64,000 nt of DNA from Aquimarina sp. RZ0 (GTDB lineage: Bacteria > Bacteroidota > Bacteroidia > Flavobacteriales > Flavobacteriaceae): contig NZ_VTZU01000002.1 in assembly GCF_008370685.1 (NCBI RefSeq), forward strand, positions 62,001 to 126,000, read 5' to 3'. A program made the translations under genes and the position numbers. Below are positions 1 to 8,903 of this stretch, one piece after another. Below the pieces are notes generated by a model. The model saw only the letters and a list, made by a program, of their open reading frames with translations. It was not told the origin of the DNA and did not search any database. Every line of letters starts with the position of its first letter. The first letter of the stretch is position 1.

Positions 1-1
1 A

Positions 2-1000
2 AGTAGAAATGAGAATATATTTCTTTCTGATTCTCCTTATATACTGAATGATGAGTTAACAGCGCTCCTGAAAGAATATTTTTTTAAGCCTTTTAGAGAA
101 AAAGAAGAAAATTACTTCCAATTTGCAAATGAAGTAGATGTAGAATTCAACCCTTTATATAAAATTGTAACAGAAATTTTCAACAACCCTTCTTCTGCTC
201 ACGAAAAATCAAAAAGAATTGCATCCCTGCTTTATGAGCAATCACAGCATCCACATATTAAAAGTGGAGAAGTATATATTACTTACCTAGAAAATCTTAC
301 CATTGATAATGAAAAGGTAGCTGCTATTGGGATTTTCAAATCAGAATTAAAATATGATTTTCTTCAATTTGCAGAAAAAGGTTCTGATATAGAATTATTA
401 CATCAACAAGGAGTCAATCTGAATAAACTAGACAAAGGATGTCTGATTTTTAATCATAAAAAGGAAGAAGGATACAAGGTTTTATCTGTAGATTCTAACC
501 GATATGATACCAAATACTGGCTGGAGCATTTTTTGGGTGTTGAGGCTTTTGAAGATGAAAACTTTTATACAAAAAAGTATATGAAGTTTTGTCAGGATTT
601 TGCCAAAGATGTTGTATTGCCGGCAGAAGATAAAAAAGAAGAAGTGATGTTTATGAACAGAGCTGTAAATCACTTTGCCAAAAACGACACATTCGAAGAG
701 TCTGCTTTTTTAGAAGAAGTAATTGATAATCCAGAACTTATCCCGGAGTTCAAACATTATAAATCAGAAAAAGCGCCTAAATATCATATTGAAGATCTAA
801 CTGAATTCCCTATTGCTAACACAGCAGTTTCTGCCGCCAGAAAAAAAATAAAAAATACCATTAATCTGGATACAAACATTCAGATTAAAATGGATTTTAT
901 TAATCCGGAATCTGCAGAAAAATTTGTAGAAAAAGGATGGGATGAAGAAAAACAGATGTATTACTACCTTGTGTATTTTAATAAAGAGCAGAAAGATTAA
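2..1000 (+). CDS. Nucleoid-associated protein, NA37/NdpA-like (5' truncated by window edge)
   Basis: The frame is open from the first bases of the window to the TAA at 998-1000, giving about 332 residues without a start codon, so the gene begins upstream. The layout fits the NA37 (YejK/NdpA) nucleoid-associated family common in Bacteroidetes: an early segment on yielding 'phikSGEVYITYLENL', a middle strand pair reading AAIGIFKSE and KGCLIFNHKKEEGYKVL, then the region with YDTKYWLEHFL and a C-terminal strand IQIKMDFINPESAEKF. YejK-type proteins bind the nucleoid; the exact role in this phylum is not known. The stop is followed 45 bp later by a triple-hairpin repeat in the same direction. Family assignment is from recognition of the overall pattern, not from a search. 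Confidence 0.75.
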   Translation, partial: SRNENIFLSDSPYILNDELTALLKEYFFKPFREKEENYFQFANEVDVEFNPLYKIVTEIFNNPSSAHEKSKRIASLLYEQSQHPHIKSGEVYITYLENLTIDNEKVAAIGIFKSELKYDFLQFAEKGSDIELLHQQGVNLNKLDKGCLIFNHKKEEGYKVLSVDSNRYDTKYWLEHFLGVEAFEDENFYTKKYMKFCQDFAKDVVLPAEDKKEEVMFMNRAVNHFAKNDTFEESAFLEEVIDNPELIPEFKHYKSEKAPKYHIEDLTEFPIANTAVSAARKKIKNTINLDTNIQIKMDFINPESAEKFVEKGWDEEKQMYYYLVYFNKEQKD

Positions 1001-1419
1001 GAAAATCCGTGAGAAGACATTGATCTGGAAAAGAAAAGTGAATGAAGTAAACTACCTCGGGGCAATCCCACGAGGACATTTATTAGAAAAAACATTTCGA
1101 TTTCGAGCTAAGCCTCGGAGCATTTAAATCTCGATTATCGAGTCAATATATCACCTCGAAAAGTTATAGCCTTCTCTAAGTAAGAATACTACATCAAATT
1201 TTCTGAGACATATTTGAACTATATATTTAATATTGAAATACACAAACATCTCGCAATACACCATTACTTAAAGGGATTGCATTCTAAAATTTTGATACTC
1301 TAAAACCTACTATATTTTCTAATACCTGAAAAAAAACAGAAAAAACGGGTAACATTTATATACTTACAGACACTTACTTATAGATAAGCCCGATATTTAA
1401 ATTATTTAATCAGAAAAAA
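1001..1419. other. Intergenic region with one dispersed repeat
   Basis: No convincing gene. It holds triple-hairpin repeat copy 1 (1046-1148). The rest is AT-rich sequence that presumably carries the promoter of the secreted protein starting at 1420; I could not identify a clear TAnnTTTG box. Confidence 0.6.
1046..1148 (+). repeat. Triple-hairpin dispersed repeat, copy 1
   Basis: Starts with AGTAAACTA and contains the hairpin arms CCTCGGGGC / CCCACGAGG, a second arm pair around CGAG...CCTCG and a third CTCGATTATCGAG. It matches the copies at 22770, 27242, 30592, 60544, 62976 (minus) and 63182 (minus). It lies 45 bp after a plus-strand stop codon and points the same way as that gene. Confidence 0.85.
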
Positions 1420-2022
1420 ATGAAAAAAATTAGAGTATTAACCAGTATTATAACACTAGTTTCTTTAGGAGTTTATTCTCAAACAGATACATCAAATTAT
1501 GAAAAACTAAATCTACAATCACCTAGTGGAGTTAGTTTATTTCAAAGCTCTTCTACCAATGGTGTTTGGGCAACAGGAACAATCACAGCAGATCGCTGGG
1601 GGCTTTTTGAAGATGCTTCAAGTTCTAAAGAAAGAATAACAGTGCTTGCTGGTGGTAACGTGGGGATTGGAACAAATAATCCAGATGCTACACTAGCAGT
1701 AAATGGGAACATCCACACTAAAGAAGTAAAAGTAGATCTTAATGGATGGCCCGACTATGTTTTTGAAGATGATTACAAACTACCCACTTTACAGCAAGTA
1801 GAAGATCATATCATAGAAAAAGGACATCTAGAAAACATTCCTTCTGCAGCAGAAGTAACAGAAAATGGTATTCAATTAGGAGAAATGAATGCAAAATTAC
1901 TTCAGAAAATAGAGGAACTGACATTATATATGATCGAACAAAATAAAAAGACGGAAGCACTTAAAATAATAGTTACAGCACAACAGAAAGAAATAGAATC
2001 ATTAAAGAAAAACACAAAATGA
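1420..2022 (+). CDS. Secreted fibre-like protein with conserved Bacteroidetes C-terminal segment
   Basis: 200 residues with a signal peptide (about 1-20, ending VYSQ). Residues 80-97 hold GNVGIGTNNPDATLAVNG, the repeat typical of phage tail fibre-like and secreted Bacteroidetes proteins. Residues 101-175 (DLNGWPDYVFEDDYKLPTL... then ENGIQLGEMNAKLLQKIEEL) are the conserved C-terminal block that usually follows it, ending in a predicted coiled coil (160-198). There is no T9SS sorting domain and no S74 endosialidase chaperone domain. A longer relative with the same C-terminal block is at 55710-56954. Role unknown; probably extracellular and oligomeric by analogy with fibres. Confidence 0.75.
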   Translation: MKKIRVLTSIITLVSLGVYSQTDTSNYEKLNLQSPSGVSLFQSSSTNGVWATGTITADRWGLFEDASSSKERITVLAGGNVGIGTNNPDATLAVNGNIHTKEVKVDLNGWPDYVFEDDYKLPTLQQVEDHIIEKGHLENIPSAAEVTENGIQLGEMNAKLLQKIEELTLYMIEQNKKTEALKIIVTAQQKEIESLKKNTK

Positions 2023-2105
2023 CATAAAGATTGAAGACATGCGTCGGAAATATAAAGGTAGCGCTTATTAGCCGTTTTTCCTGACTCGATGCCTCCTTAA
2101 TAAAA

Positions 2106-2150
2106 ACGAATTCCCTCACAGTCCTCTTCTATAAGGGAATTTGTTTTTTT
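2106..2150 (+). terminator. Rho-independent terminator
   Basis: Arms GAATTCCCT (2108-2116) and AGGGAATTT (2134-2142) with a 17-nt loop, followed by a run of T. It would end transcription of the secreted protein gene that stops at 2022. Confidence 0.65.
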
Positions 2151-2169
2151 AAGGCTAATCAAGTATTAA

Positions 2170-2323
2170 TACCATTTCTATCTTAAAATTACCCACTAAA
2201 ATTTGTTCTTTTCCCCTTATACTTCAAAATAAAAATTAACCGTAGGCTATGCTGAACTTTTCTTTTTTGCCTAAAGAAAAAACAACTGTATTTTATTTGG
2301 GTAATTTTAAAGCAAAAATGGTA
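2170..2323. mobile_element. MITE, subfamily 2 (TAC...GTA ends, TAA target duplication)
   Basis: A 154-bp element with imperfect inverted ends of about 26 bp: left TACCATTTCTATCTTAAAAT, right (reverse complement) TACCATTTTTGCTTTAAAAT. It is flanked on both sides by TAA (2167-2169 and 2324-2326). Its reverse complement shares interior segments (GCATAGC, TACGGTT, AAAAGAA) with the 160-bp MITE at 20680 and 42986, so they look like diverged subfamilies. It has no coding capacity. Confidence 0.7.
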
Positions 2324-2390
2324 TAAATTTGTTGAACTCCCTTTCAACTTTAACATTTTCACTCCCAAATCTGATACCTGAAATCAAAAC

Positions 2391-2424
2391 TTCCTTTTTT
2401 TATTTTTATTTTTATTTTTATTTA
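2391..2424. repeat. ATTTTT microsatellite
   Basis: About five tandem units of ATTTTT just downstream (3' side) of the minus-strand gene ending at 2439. It might vary in length between strains and affect 3'-end formation; no function can be shown. Confidence 0.7.
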
Positions 2425-2438
2425 AAACTTGCTGACTC

Positions 2439-3506
2439 CTACCCTTCCAACAACCTCTTCATATTTACATTTTCGTAATTACGTTTTACAAAATCCATAG
2501 CCGTTTTTAGGACTTCGCCCATAGAATCACTTCTTCTAAATTTTAAATCTAATGTAAAGTTATATAGATGTTCCCGGAGTTCTTCTAAATTCTCTCGCGT
2601 AGAAATCGTATCCTGACACATACAAGCAATTAAAGTTTCGTACCGCGATCTGGAATTTAAAATACGTTTTGCCAGAATAGATCGTTCTTCCTTTTTATAT
2701 TGCTCAACAGATCGGGGTTGTAATTTACTCATGACAACATCAACCATCGTGAAATTTTCCTTAAAAAACTGAGGTTGATATACTTTCAATTTCCCTTCAA
2801 AACACTGCTGATCAAAATCAATAGCTCTAATCTTATATTCTACATGATCAAAATCATGGATAGGAATAATCACATAATTATAGGAGCGCATATCACCTAA
2901 CAGCCGCATCTGGCAGCGCTCATTAAATTTCACGAATTCTTTTGCTATCTGAGCCTTTGCCTGATCACTCAGATCCGGCAGGAAATCTTTGATAAACACA
3001 TCTCCTGCAATTCCCGCAATATGTTCCTCGATCAATGTGTTTTTATATACCAAAAAATTGATCCTGTTTGGTGAGAACATATGTTCTAATTCTAATCCAT
3101 AAATACGGGATGCGTCAGCTTTCTTTACATAAATATACGTATAGTTATCATTAAGAATATTTCTAATCTTGATTCTAAAAGGTTTGGAATTGCCAAAAGT
3201 ACAGTAATCAATTGCATCTATATTAAGAAATTCTATGGCATCTTCATTACCATCAGAATGCAGTATAGTATACACTTTTTTTAAACTAGATTCTATTTCA
3301 GGACGCTCATGTTCTTCATAATACACACGTACCCACAAGGTATCTTCATCATTAGTATCATAAACCACAATCGAACCCGAAAACCTTAATAAATCATCAT
3401 AAAAAACGGGAATCTTAATCTTACGATTACATTCCTTTAAATACGCATCTAATTGATCATTTATAGGATACGTAGGTTTCTTTTTAGACATCAGTTCTTC
3501 TTCCAT
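2439..3506 (-). CDS. Conserved protein of unknown function
   Basis: 355 residues, ATG start, no signal peptide or membrane segment. The middle holds KEFVKFNERCQMRLLGDMRS (about 190-209) followed by IIPIHDFDHVEYKIRAIDFD (about 213-232), ending in an acidic DFD that could bind metal. The C-terminal third is helical and charged. I do not recognise a named family, although proteins of this look occur in flavobacteria. The gene is divergent from the ABC transporter pair at 3633 with 126 bp between starts. The 3' side has an ATTTTT microsatellite and a MITE but no obvious terminator of its own. No function is claimed. Confidence 0.6.
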   Translation of the reverse strand: MEEELMSKKKPTYPINDQLDAYLKECNRKIKIPVFYDDLLRFSGSIVVYDTNDEDTLWVRVYYEEHERPEIESSLKKVYTILHSDGNEDAIEFLNIDAIDYCTFGNSKPFRIKIRNILNDNYTYIYVKKADASRIYGLELEHMFSPNRINFLVYKNTLIEEHIAGIAGDVFIKDFLPDLSDQAKAQIAKEFVKFNERCQMRLLGDMRSYNYVIIPIHDFDHVEYKIRAIDFDQQCFEGKLKVYQPQFFKENFTMVDVVMSKLQPRSVEQYKKEERSILAKRILNSRSRYETLIACMCQDTISTRENLEELREHLYNFTLDLKFRRSDSMGEVLKTAMDFVKRNYENVNMKRLLEG

Positions 3507-3632
3507 AATAAACTTTCTGTAAGAAAAGCAATTTACAAAATTTCATATCAGCTCTTATAACTATCCATTATTCTTGTAACAAAAAACTATAGTAGTCGTC
3601 TAGTTTAGTATAACTGTCAAAATCAATCAAAA

Positions 3633-4532
3633 TTGGAAACCATTTTAACACTTACCAACCTTACCAAGAAATTCGGTCCGATTACTGCTGTTAGTAATCT
3701 TTCCTTTACCATAAAAAAAGGAAATGTTTATGGAATTTTAGGCCCTAATGGAAGTGGTAAATCCACAACACTAGGAATCGTTCTTAATGTAGTAAATAAA
3801 ACAGCTGGTGAGTTTACCTGGTTTGATGGTACCACATCTACTCACGAAGCGTTAAAAAAAGTAGGTGCTATCATAGAGCGTCCTAATTTTTACCCTTATA
3901 TGACTGCTGCTCAAAACCTAAAGCTTGTTTGTCAGATCAAAGGCGTATCGGGAAATAAAATTGATGAAAAACTAGAGCTTGTTGGTTTATTAGATAGAAA
4001 AGATAGTAAATTCAGTACATTCTCTCTCGGGATGAAACAACGCCTTGCAATTGCTTCTGCATTATTAAATGATCCTGAAATTTTAATCCTTGATGAACCT
4101 ACTAATGGCCTTGATCCGCAGGGGATTCATCAAATTAGAGAGATCATCAAAATAATTGCCTCTAAAGGAACAACAATACTATTAGCTTCTCACCTTCTGG
4201 ATGAAGTGGAAAAAGTATGTAGTCACGTAGTAATTATCAGAAAAGGTATTAAACTATACTCGGGTCCCGTAGATGAAATGAATGCTAGTCACGGCTTCTT
4301 TGAATTGAATAGTAATCAGAATAGTATACTCAAAAAATGGCTTTCAGAACACAGTGCTTTTGGAAATATTAAGGAAGAGGAAGGTAAAATTATTGCTTTT
4401 TTAATATCCGAATTAGATGCCGAAAGTTTAAATAAAGAATTATTGAATACTGGAATCATACTTACACATCTCGTAAAAAGAAAAGAAAGCCTGGAGGAAC
4501 AATTCTTACAATTAACCAATAATTTAAACTAA
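3633..4532 (+). CDS. ABC transporter ATP-binding protein
   Basis: 299 residues forming the ATPase of an ABC-2 type exporter. Visible motifs: Walker A GPNGSGKST (37-45), signature FSLGMKQRL (130-138, a variant of LSGGQ), Walker B LILDEP (151-156) followed by TNGLDP, and H-loop ASH near 188. The C-terminal 80 residues are the accessory region usual in drug or bacitracin-type exporters. Translation probably starts with TTG at 3633 (residues ETILTLTNLTKKFG follow); no in-frame ATG lies close by. The permease begins 4 bp after the stop, so the two form an operon. Substrate unknown. Confidence 0.9.
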   Translation: METILTLTNLTKKFGPITAVSNLSFTIKKGNVYGILGPNGSGKSTTLGIVLNVVNKTAGEFTWFDGTTSTHEALKKVGAIIERPNFYPYMTAAQNLKLVCQIKGVSGNKIDEKLELVGLLDRKDSKFSTFSLGMKQRLAIASALLNDPEILILDEPTNGLDPQGIHQIREIIKIIASKGTTILLASHLLDEVEKVCSHVVIIRKGIKLYSGPVDEMNASHGFFELNSNQNSILKKWLSEHSAFGNIKEEEGKIIAFLISELDAESLNKELLNTGIILTHLVKRKESLEEQFLQLTNNLN

Positions 4533-4536
4533 GAAC

Positions 4537-5376
4537 ATGCTACGATTACTCAATATAGAATTTCAGAAATTACGATATAACAGAGCTGCAAAAGTACTAA
4601 CCATTACTTATTTTGTATTGATTCTGTTAATTTCGCTCATTGCCTCTTATGAATTTAGTTTTGGTGGAGTTAATTTTAGATTGGCTGATCAGGGGATCTT
4701 TAATTTTCCATATATATGGCATTTTAATTCCTGGATTGCAGCCTGGTTAAAATTATTTTTGGCCATCGTTATTGTTTCCATTATGGCAAATGAATATACG
4801 AATAGAACCCTAAAACAAAATCTGATCGATGGATTAAGTAAAAAAGAATTTTTAGCTTCTAAATTTCTCACGGTTATTGTCTTTTCATTTATATCAACCT
4901 TATTTTTATTCATTATATCTTTAATACTTGGGTTGATATTTTCAGATTATAATGAGTTTTCTATTATCTTTTCTGATATGGAGTTTATTTTTGCGTACTT
5001 CATTAAGCTAGTAGGATTTTTCTCTTTTTGCATGTTTTTAGGTATCTTAATAAAAAGGTCTGCTTTTGCATTGGGTTTTTTAATTTTCTGGCAACTTATC
5101 GAAGGGGGAGTTCGATTGATTTCAGGATTATTCAAATGGAAATTCGATACTAATTTTGTAGATAAAATAATTCCGTTCTTACCATTAGACAGTATGAATA
5201 ATCTGATAAATGAGCCTATTACCAGGCTAAATTTTATTCAGTCAGCGGCAAATCAGCTAGGAGAAAACTTCCAAAGGGATTATGCTGTACATTGGTATGA
5301 AGTTTTAATTGTGTTAATTTGGACAGCAATCTTTGTAAGACTTTCATATTATCTTCTAAAAAAGAGAGATTTATAA
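4537..5376 (+). CDS. ABC-2 type transporter permease
   Basis: 279 residues with about six hydrophobic segments (near 20-38, 65-84, 107-135, 155-190, 230s, 250-272) and the short charged N-terminus MLRLLNIEFQKLRYNRAAK usual for ABC-2 permeases. It is the membrane partner of the ATPase at 3633-4532, 4 bp upstream. A T9SS surface protein gene starts 27 bp after the stop; the short gap could mean co-transcription, but a possible TATATTTG box lies between them. Substrate not evident. Confidence 0.85.
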   Translation: MLRLLNIEFQKLRYNRAAKVLTITYFVLILLISLIASYEFSFGGVNFRLADQGIFNFPYIWHFNSWIAAWLKLFLAIVIVSIMANEYTNRTLKQNLIDGLSKKEFLASKFLTVIVFSFISTLFLFIISLILGLIFSDYNEFSIIFSDMEFIFAYFIKLVGFFSFCMFLGILIKRSAFALGFLIFWQLIEGGVRLISGLFKWKFDTNFVDKIIPFLPLDSMNNLINEPITRLNFIQSAANQLGENFQRDYAVHWYEVLIVLIWTAIFVRLSYYLLKKRDL

Positions 5377-5384
5377 TATATTTG
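5377..5384 (+). promoter_or_regulatory. Possible flavobacterial -7 box
   Basis: TATATTTG fits the TAnnTTTG -7 consensus of Bacteroidetes, 18 bp before the ATG at 5403. No clear TTG is seen at -33, so the call is weak. Confidence 0.3.
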
Positions 5385-5402
5385 GGTTGTTGAACCCATT
5401 GC

Positions 5403-8400
5403 ATGAAATTTATAAACATCGTCTTCTTCATTATTACTGGCTTTTCTGCATTTGCACAAGGAGAAGCCAACAATTGGTATTTTGGACAAAACGCTGGAAT
5501 AAATTTTAGCACCACGCCTCCTACCGCTCTTACAAACGGAAGGATCAATACTCTCGAAGGTTGTACAACAATATCTGATGCTACGGGAACCTTACTATTT
5601 TATACTGATGGCTCTACCATTTTTACCCAAAATCATACAGTAATGCTTAACGGTATGGGACTTAAAGGAGATACTTCCAGTACCTCATCAGCTTTAATTG
5701 TCCCACAACCCAATACCCCCAATATTTATATTGTGTTTACGGTAGATGAACCACATCATTTTAATGCGGATAATGATCCTACTATATCTGATGGCGATGG
5801 TGTGAATGATGGATTATTATACTCCGTAGTCGATATGTCTCTTGATGGAGGAAACGGAGCTGTCATTACCGGTCAAAAAAACATCCCTTTAACTACCTAT
5901 GATACGGCTAATGCGTTGGAAAGCTTATATAAATGTTCTGAAAAAATAACAGCGGTAAAAAGTGATGACTGTGATTCTTTTTGGGTGATTACTCATTTTA
6001 TTGATACCTATTATGCCTTCAGCATTGATCAAACGGGGATTAATCCAACCCCTGTAACATCACAGGTAGGAGTTACAGTGCCTATATCCGGATACAGGCG
6101 TAATGCCTTAGGCTATTTGAAAGCTTCTCCCGAAGGAGATAAATTGGCAGTAGTCCACTTTGGATTGACAAACATAACGGGAGGTAATGGTCCCGGTAAG
6201 GTATTATTATATGATTTTGATAATAGTACCGGGATTGTAAGTAATGAAATCGAACTTTATAATGGAGGAGCTCCTTATGGCATCGAATTTTCACAAACCG
6301 GGCAACGTCTATATACAACTATAGGTCTCGAAGATGATGGTATTGGCAATGGATTTTTAATGCAGTTCGATCTATCTTTACCAGATATTCAGATTGCTAT
6401 GAGCGGTACTCGAATAGGTAATGAAAATGGACAGGATACTTCTACCTTTAGTGCAGGAGCATTGCAATTAGGACCTGACGGAAGAATCTATAGAGCTTTA
6501 TTTGATTTTAATACAGCTCAGGGAGATTATCTGGGAGTCATACAAAACCCGGAAGAATTAACTCCTGATATTATATATAATGAGAGAGGTATTCTGGTGA
6601 ATATTGATGGAGCCAGAAGTTCTCGTATAGGGCTACCTCCTTTCATACAATCAATTTTTGCGCAAACTATTGATATCATTAATAATGGAGAACCTGCTAC
6701 TATTAATCTTATGCTTTGTGAAGGAGAATCTTACAGGCTTGAATATCAAGACATTCCCTTAGCAACATATACCTGGTTCATTGATGATCTACAATCAACT
6801 AATACTAATTTTTTTCTGGATGTTACTACCACAGGGAATTACAGATTAGAGGTTGATCTTAATGATGGAAGTTGCCCATTAATTGGTGTTGCTAATGTAA
6901 TCTTTTCCCCTGTACCTATAATAGAAAACACACCTGGAGACCAAAATATTTGTGATGACAATAATGATGGTATATCAAATGTAGACTTATCTATATACGA
7001 TGCTGTTTTTTTAGGAACGCAAGATCCGAATCAGTTTCAGGTACGATACTTTAGATCTATTACCGATGCCGATACTAATACAAATGTTTTATCTCAAAAT
7101 TTTACTACAGAAAACAATCCACAAACAATTGTGGCCAGAATAGAAAATAGTAGCAACCCTAACTGCTACAATACTACAAGTTTTCAGATAGAAACTTTTG
7201 ATACTCCAGTAGCTTTTCCCGTACCTCCAATAGTGTTATGTGATAACGATGATGATGGCGACAGTACCAACGGGATGATTCTTTTTGATATCACCACGAA
7301 TAATACAGCTATTTATAATGGACAAAACACATCAGATTTTGCCATTACATATCATACTTCCTTACTGGGAGCCCAAAATAATACGGATCTAATTATAGAT
7401 CCAACAAATACAATTCTGTCGGATACTATAAGGACGATATATATAAGAATTGAGAACAATCTGAATACAGGTTGTTTTGATACTACAGATATTTCGGTTA
7501 CCATAAACCCTTTACCGATTGCTAATACAACTTCTTTGATGCAATGTGATGAATATATGGATCCAACAGACGGTATTACGCTATTTAATCTTAATCAGGC
7601 TATCGATCAGATTACAGGAGGTATACCAGATCAAACAGTAGTATTCTTTGAAGATCAGGCAACAGCCAGTACAGGAGTTCCTGCTATTACTAATACCGAG
7701 GCATATCAGAATGTTGCTGCGAATCAGCAACTTTTTGTTCGTGTCACTAATGATCTTACAGAATGTTTTAGAATAACTACACTTGATCTGACAGTAAGTA
7801 CCACATCTGCCAATGATGCTATTCTAAGTCTCTGTGATGATGATGGTACTGAAGATGGTTTTAGAGAATTCGATCTTACGCTGGCAAATCCTCAGGTACT
7901 GATGGGGATTGCAAGTCCAAACTTATCAGTAGCATATTACGAAACTATTGAAGCAGCATTGAGCGAAAATAATCCTATAACAAGCTATATCAATACAACC
8001 TCAGGAACTCAAGGGCAGGATATCGTATATGTAAGGGTAGAAAATAACCTCAATCAATGTTTCGGGATCAATCAGGTGTCACTATTCGTAAATCCATTAC
8101 CTGATATAGAAGGGCAGACAGAAGTTTTTTTATGTGAAGGTGAAAGTATATCAATTGATGCTGGTCTGCAATCAGGTGATATTAACGACTTTGATTACTT
8201 ATGGATGCCCAGTGGAGAAACTACACAAAGTATAATCGTTACTCAGAATACAGACTATACCGTTATGGTTACCAATAGCATTAGTAATTGTTCAAAAAAC
8301 AGAACTGTTACTGTAAACCTCTCTTCTCCGGCAACGATTCAGGAGATTGTGATTAATGATGCTTCTGATAACAATACAGTTACTATAAATGTTACAGGTT

Positions 8401-8819
8401 TAGGAAACTATGAATATGCTATTACGCTTAATAACAGTGGGATACAAAATTATCAGGATAGTCCAACATTTACAAATGTACCTCCTGGATTTCATCGTGT
8501 ATATATTCGGGATAAAAATGGCTGTGAACCTGAAGCTACAGAAGATATTGCTGTCATTGGATTTCCTAAATATTTTACCCCTAATGGAGATGGTTTTCAC
8601 GAAACCTGGAATATTAAGGGAATAGCGACAGAGATATTAGGCAATTCTATAATCTATATTTTTGATCGCAAGGGGAAACTTCTTAAACAATTAACTCCTA
8701 ATAGTAACGGATGGGATGGAACCTATGGCGGACAAATAATGCCTTCCGGGCAATATTGGTTTCGGGTACAACTAGAGGATGGTAGAATTCGTAAAGGAAG
8801 CTTTTCTTTGATCAGATAA
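5403..8819 (+). CDS. T9SS type B surface protein (gliding motility-associated C-terminal domain)
   Basis: 1138 residues. The signal peptide (about 1-18, ending FAQ) is followed by EANNWYFGQNAGINF, the usual opening of a Bacteroidetes beta-propeller-like N-terminal region (to about 420). Next come repeated adhesin-like modules of about 90 residues with the pattern LCDxDxDGxxxFDLT...YVRVENNxNxxCF. The C-terminus (about 1050-1138: FPKYFTPNGDGFHETW ... GWDGTYGGQIMPSGQYWFRV ... KGSFSLIR) is a T9SS type B (CHU_C) sorting domain, so the protein is exported across the outer membrane. Its last 1.3 kb are nearly identical to the gene that follows at 8904. Confidence 0.92.
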   Translation: MKFINIVFFIITGFSAFAQGEANNWYFGQNAGINFSTTPPTALTNGRINTLEGCTTISDATGTLLFYTDGSTIFTQNHTVMLNGMGLKGDTSSTSSALIVPQPNTPNIYIVFTVDEPHHFNADNDPTISDGDGVNDGLLYSVVDMSLDGGNGAVITGQKNIPLTTYDTANALESLYKCSEKITAVKSDDCDSFWVITHFIDTYYAFSIDQTGINPTPVTSQVGVTVPISGYRRNALGYLKASPEGDKLAVVHFGLTNITGGNGPGKVLLYDFDNSTGIVSNEIELYNGGAPYGIEFSQTGQRLYTTIGLEDDGIGNGFLMQFDLSLPDIQIAMSGTRIGNENGQDTSTFSAGALQLGPDGRIYRALFDFNTAQGDYLGVIQNPEELTPDIIYNERGILVNIDGARSSRIGLPPFIQSIFAQTIDIINNGEPATINLMLCEGESYRLEYQDIPLATYTWFIDDLQSTNTNFFLDVTTTGNYRLEVDLNDGSCPLIGVANVIFSPVPIIENTPGDQNICDDNNDGISNVDLSIYDAVFLGTQDPNQFQVRYFRSITDADTNTNVLSQNFTTENNPQTIVARIENSSNPNCYNTTSFQIETFDTPVAFPVPPIVLCDNDDDGDSTNGMILFDITTNNTAIYNGQNTSDFAITYHTSLLGAQNNTDLIIDPTNTILSDTIRTIYIRIENNLNTGCFDTTDISVTINPLPIANTTSLMQCDEYMDPTDGITLFNLNQAIDQITGGIPDQTVVFFEDQATASTGVPAITNTEAYQNVAANQQLFVRVTNDLTECFRITTLDLTVSTTSANDAILSLCDDDGTEDGFREFDLTLANPQVLMGIASPNLSVAYYETIEAALSENNPITSYINTTSGTQGQDIVYVRVENNLNQCFGINQVSLFVNPLPDIEGQTEVFLCEGESISIDAGLQSGDINDFDYLWMPSGETTQSIIVTQNTDYTVMVTNSISNCSKNRTVTVNLSSPATIQEIVINDASDNNTVTINVTGLGNYEYAITLNNSGIQNYQDSPTFTNVPPGFHRVYIRDKNGCEPEATEDIAVIGFPKYFTPNGDGFHETWNIKGIATEILGNSIIYIFDRKGKLLKQLTPNSNGWDGTYGGQIMPSGQYWFRVQLEDGRIRKGSFSLIR
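7504..8807 (+). repeat. Long direct repeat, left copy (3' ends of tandem T9SS genes)
   Basis: Matches 10072-11375 at a constant offset of 2568 bp with no gaps. By eye I find about six mismatches, all before 7763; from 7763 to 8807 the two copies read identically. This suggests recent duplication or ongoing gene conversion. Confidence 0.9.
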
Positions 8820-8903
8820 TAATAATGATTTATTTTCACGCGATATACATACACAATAGTTTGCCAGTATATTAGTATATTCGTCTTGTACTTAAATTAG
8901 CAA

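Noticed and set aside
942-1127. 61-codon frame over the end of the NA37-type gene and repeat copy 1
   Set aside because: It overlaps a real gene in another frame and runs through a structured repeat.
8400-8625. Frames on both strands inside the T9SS type B sorting region, repeated at 10968-11193
   Set aside because: They are shadows of the main frame; they recur only because the DNA itself is duplicated.
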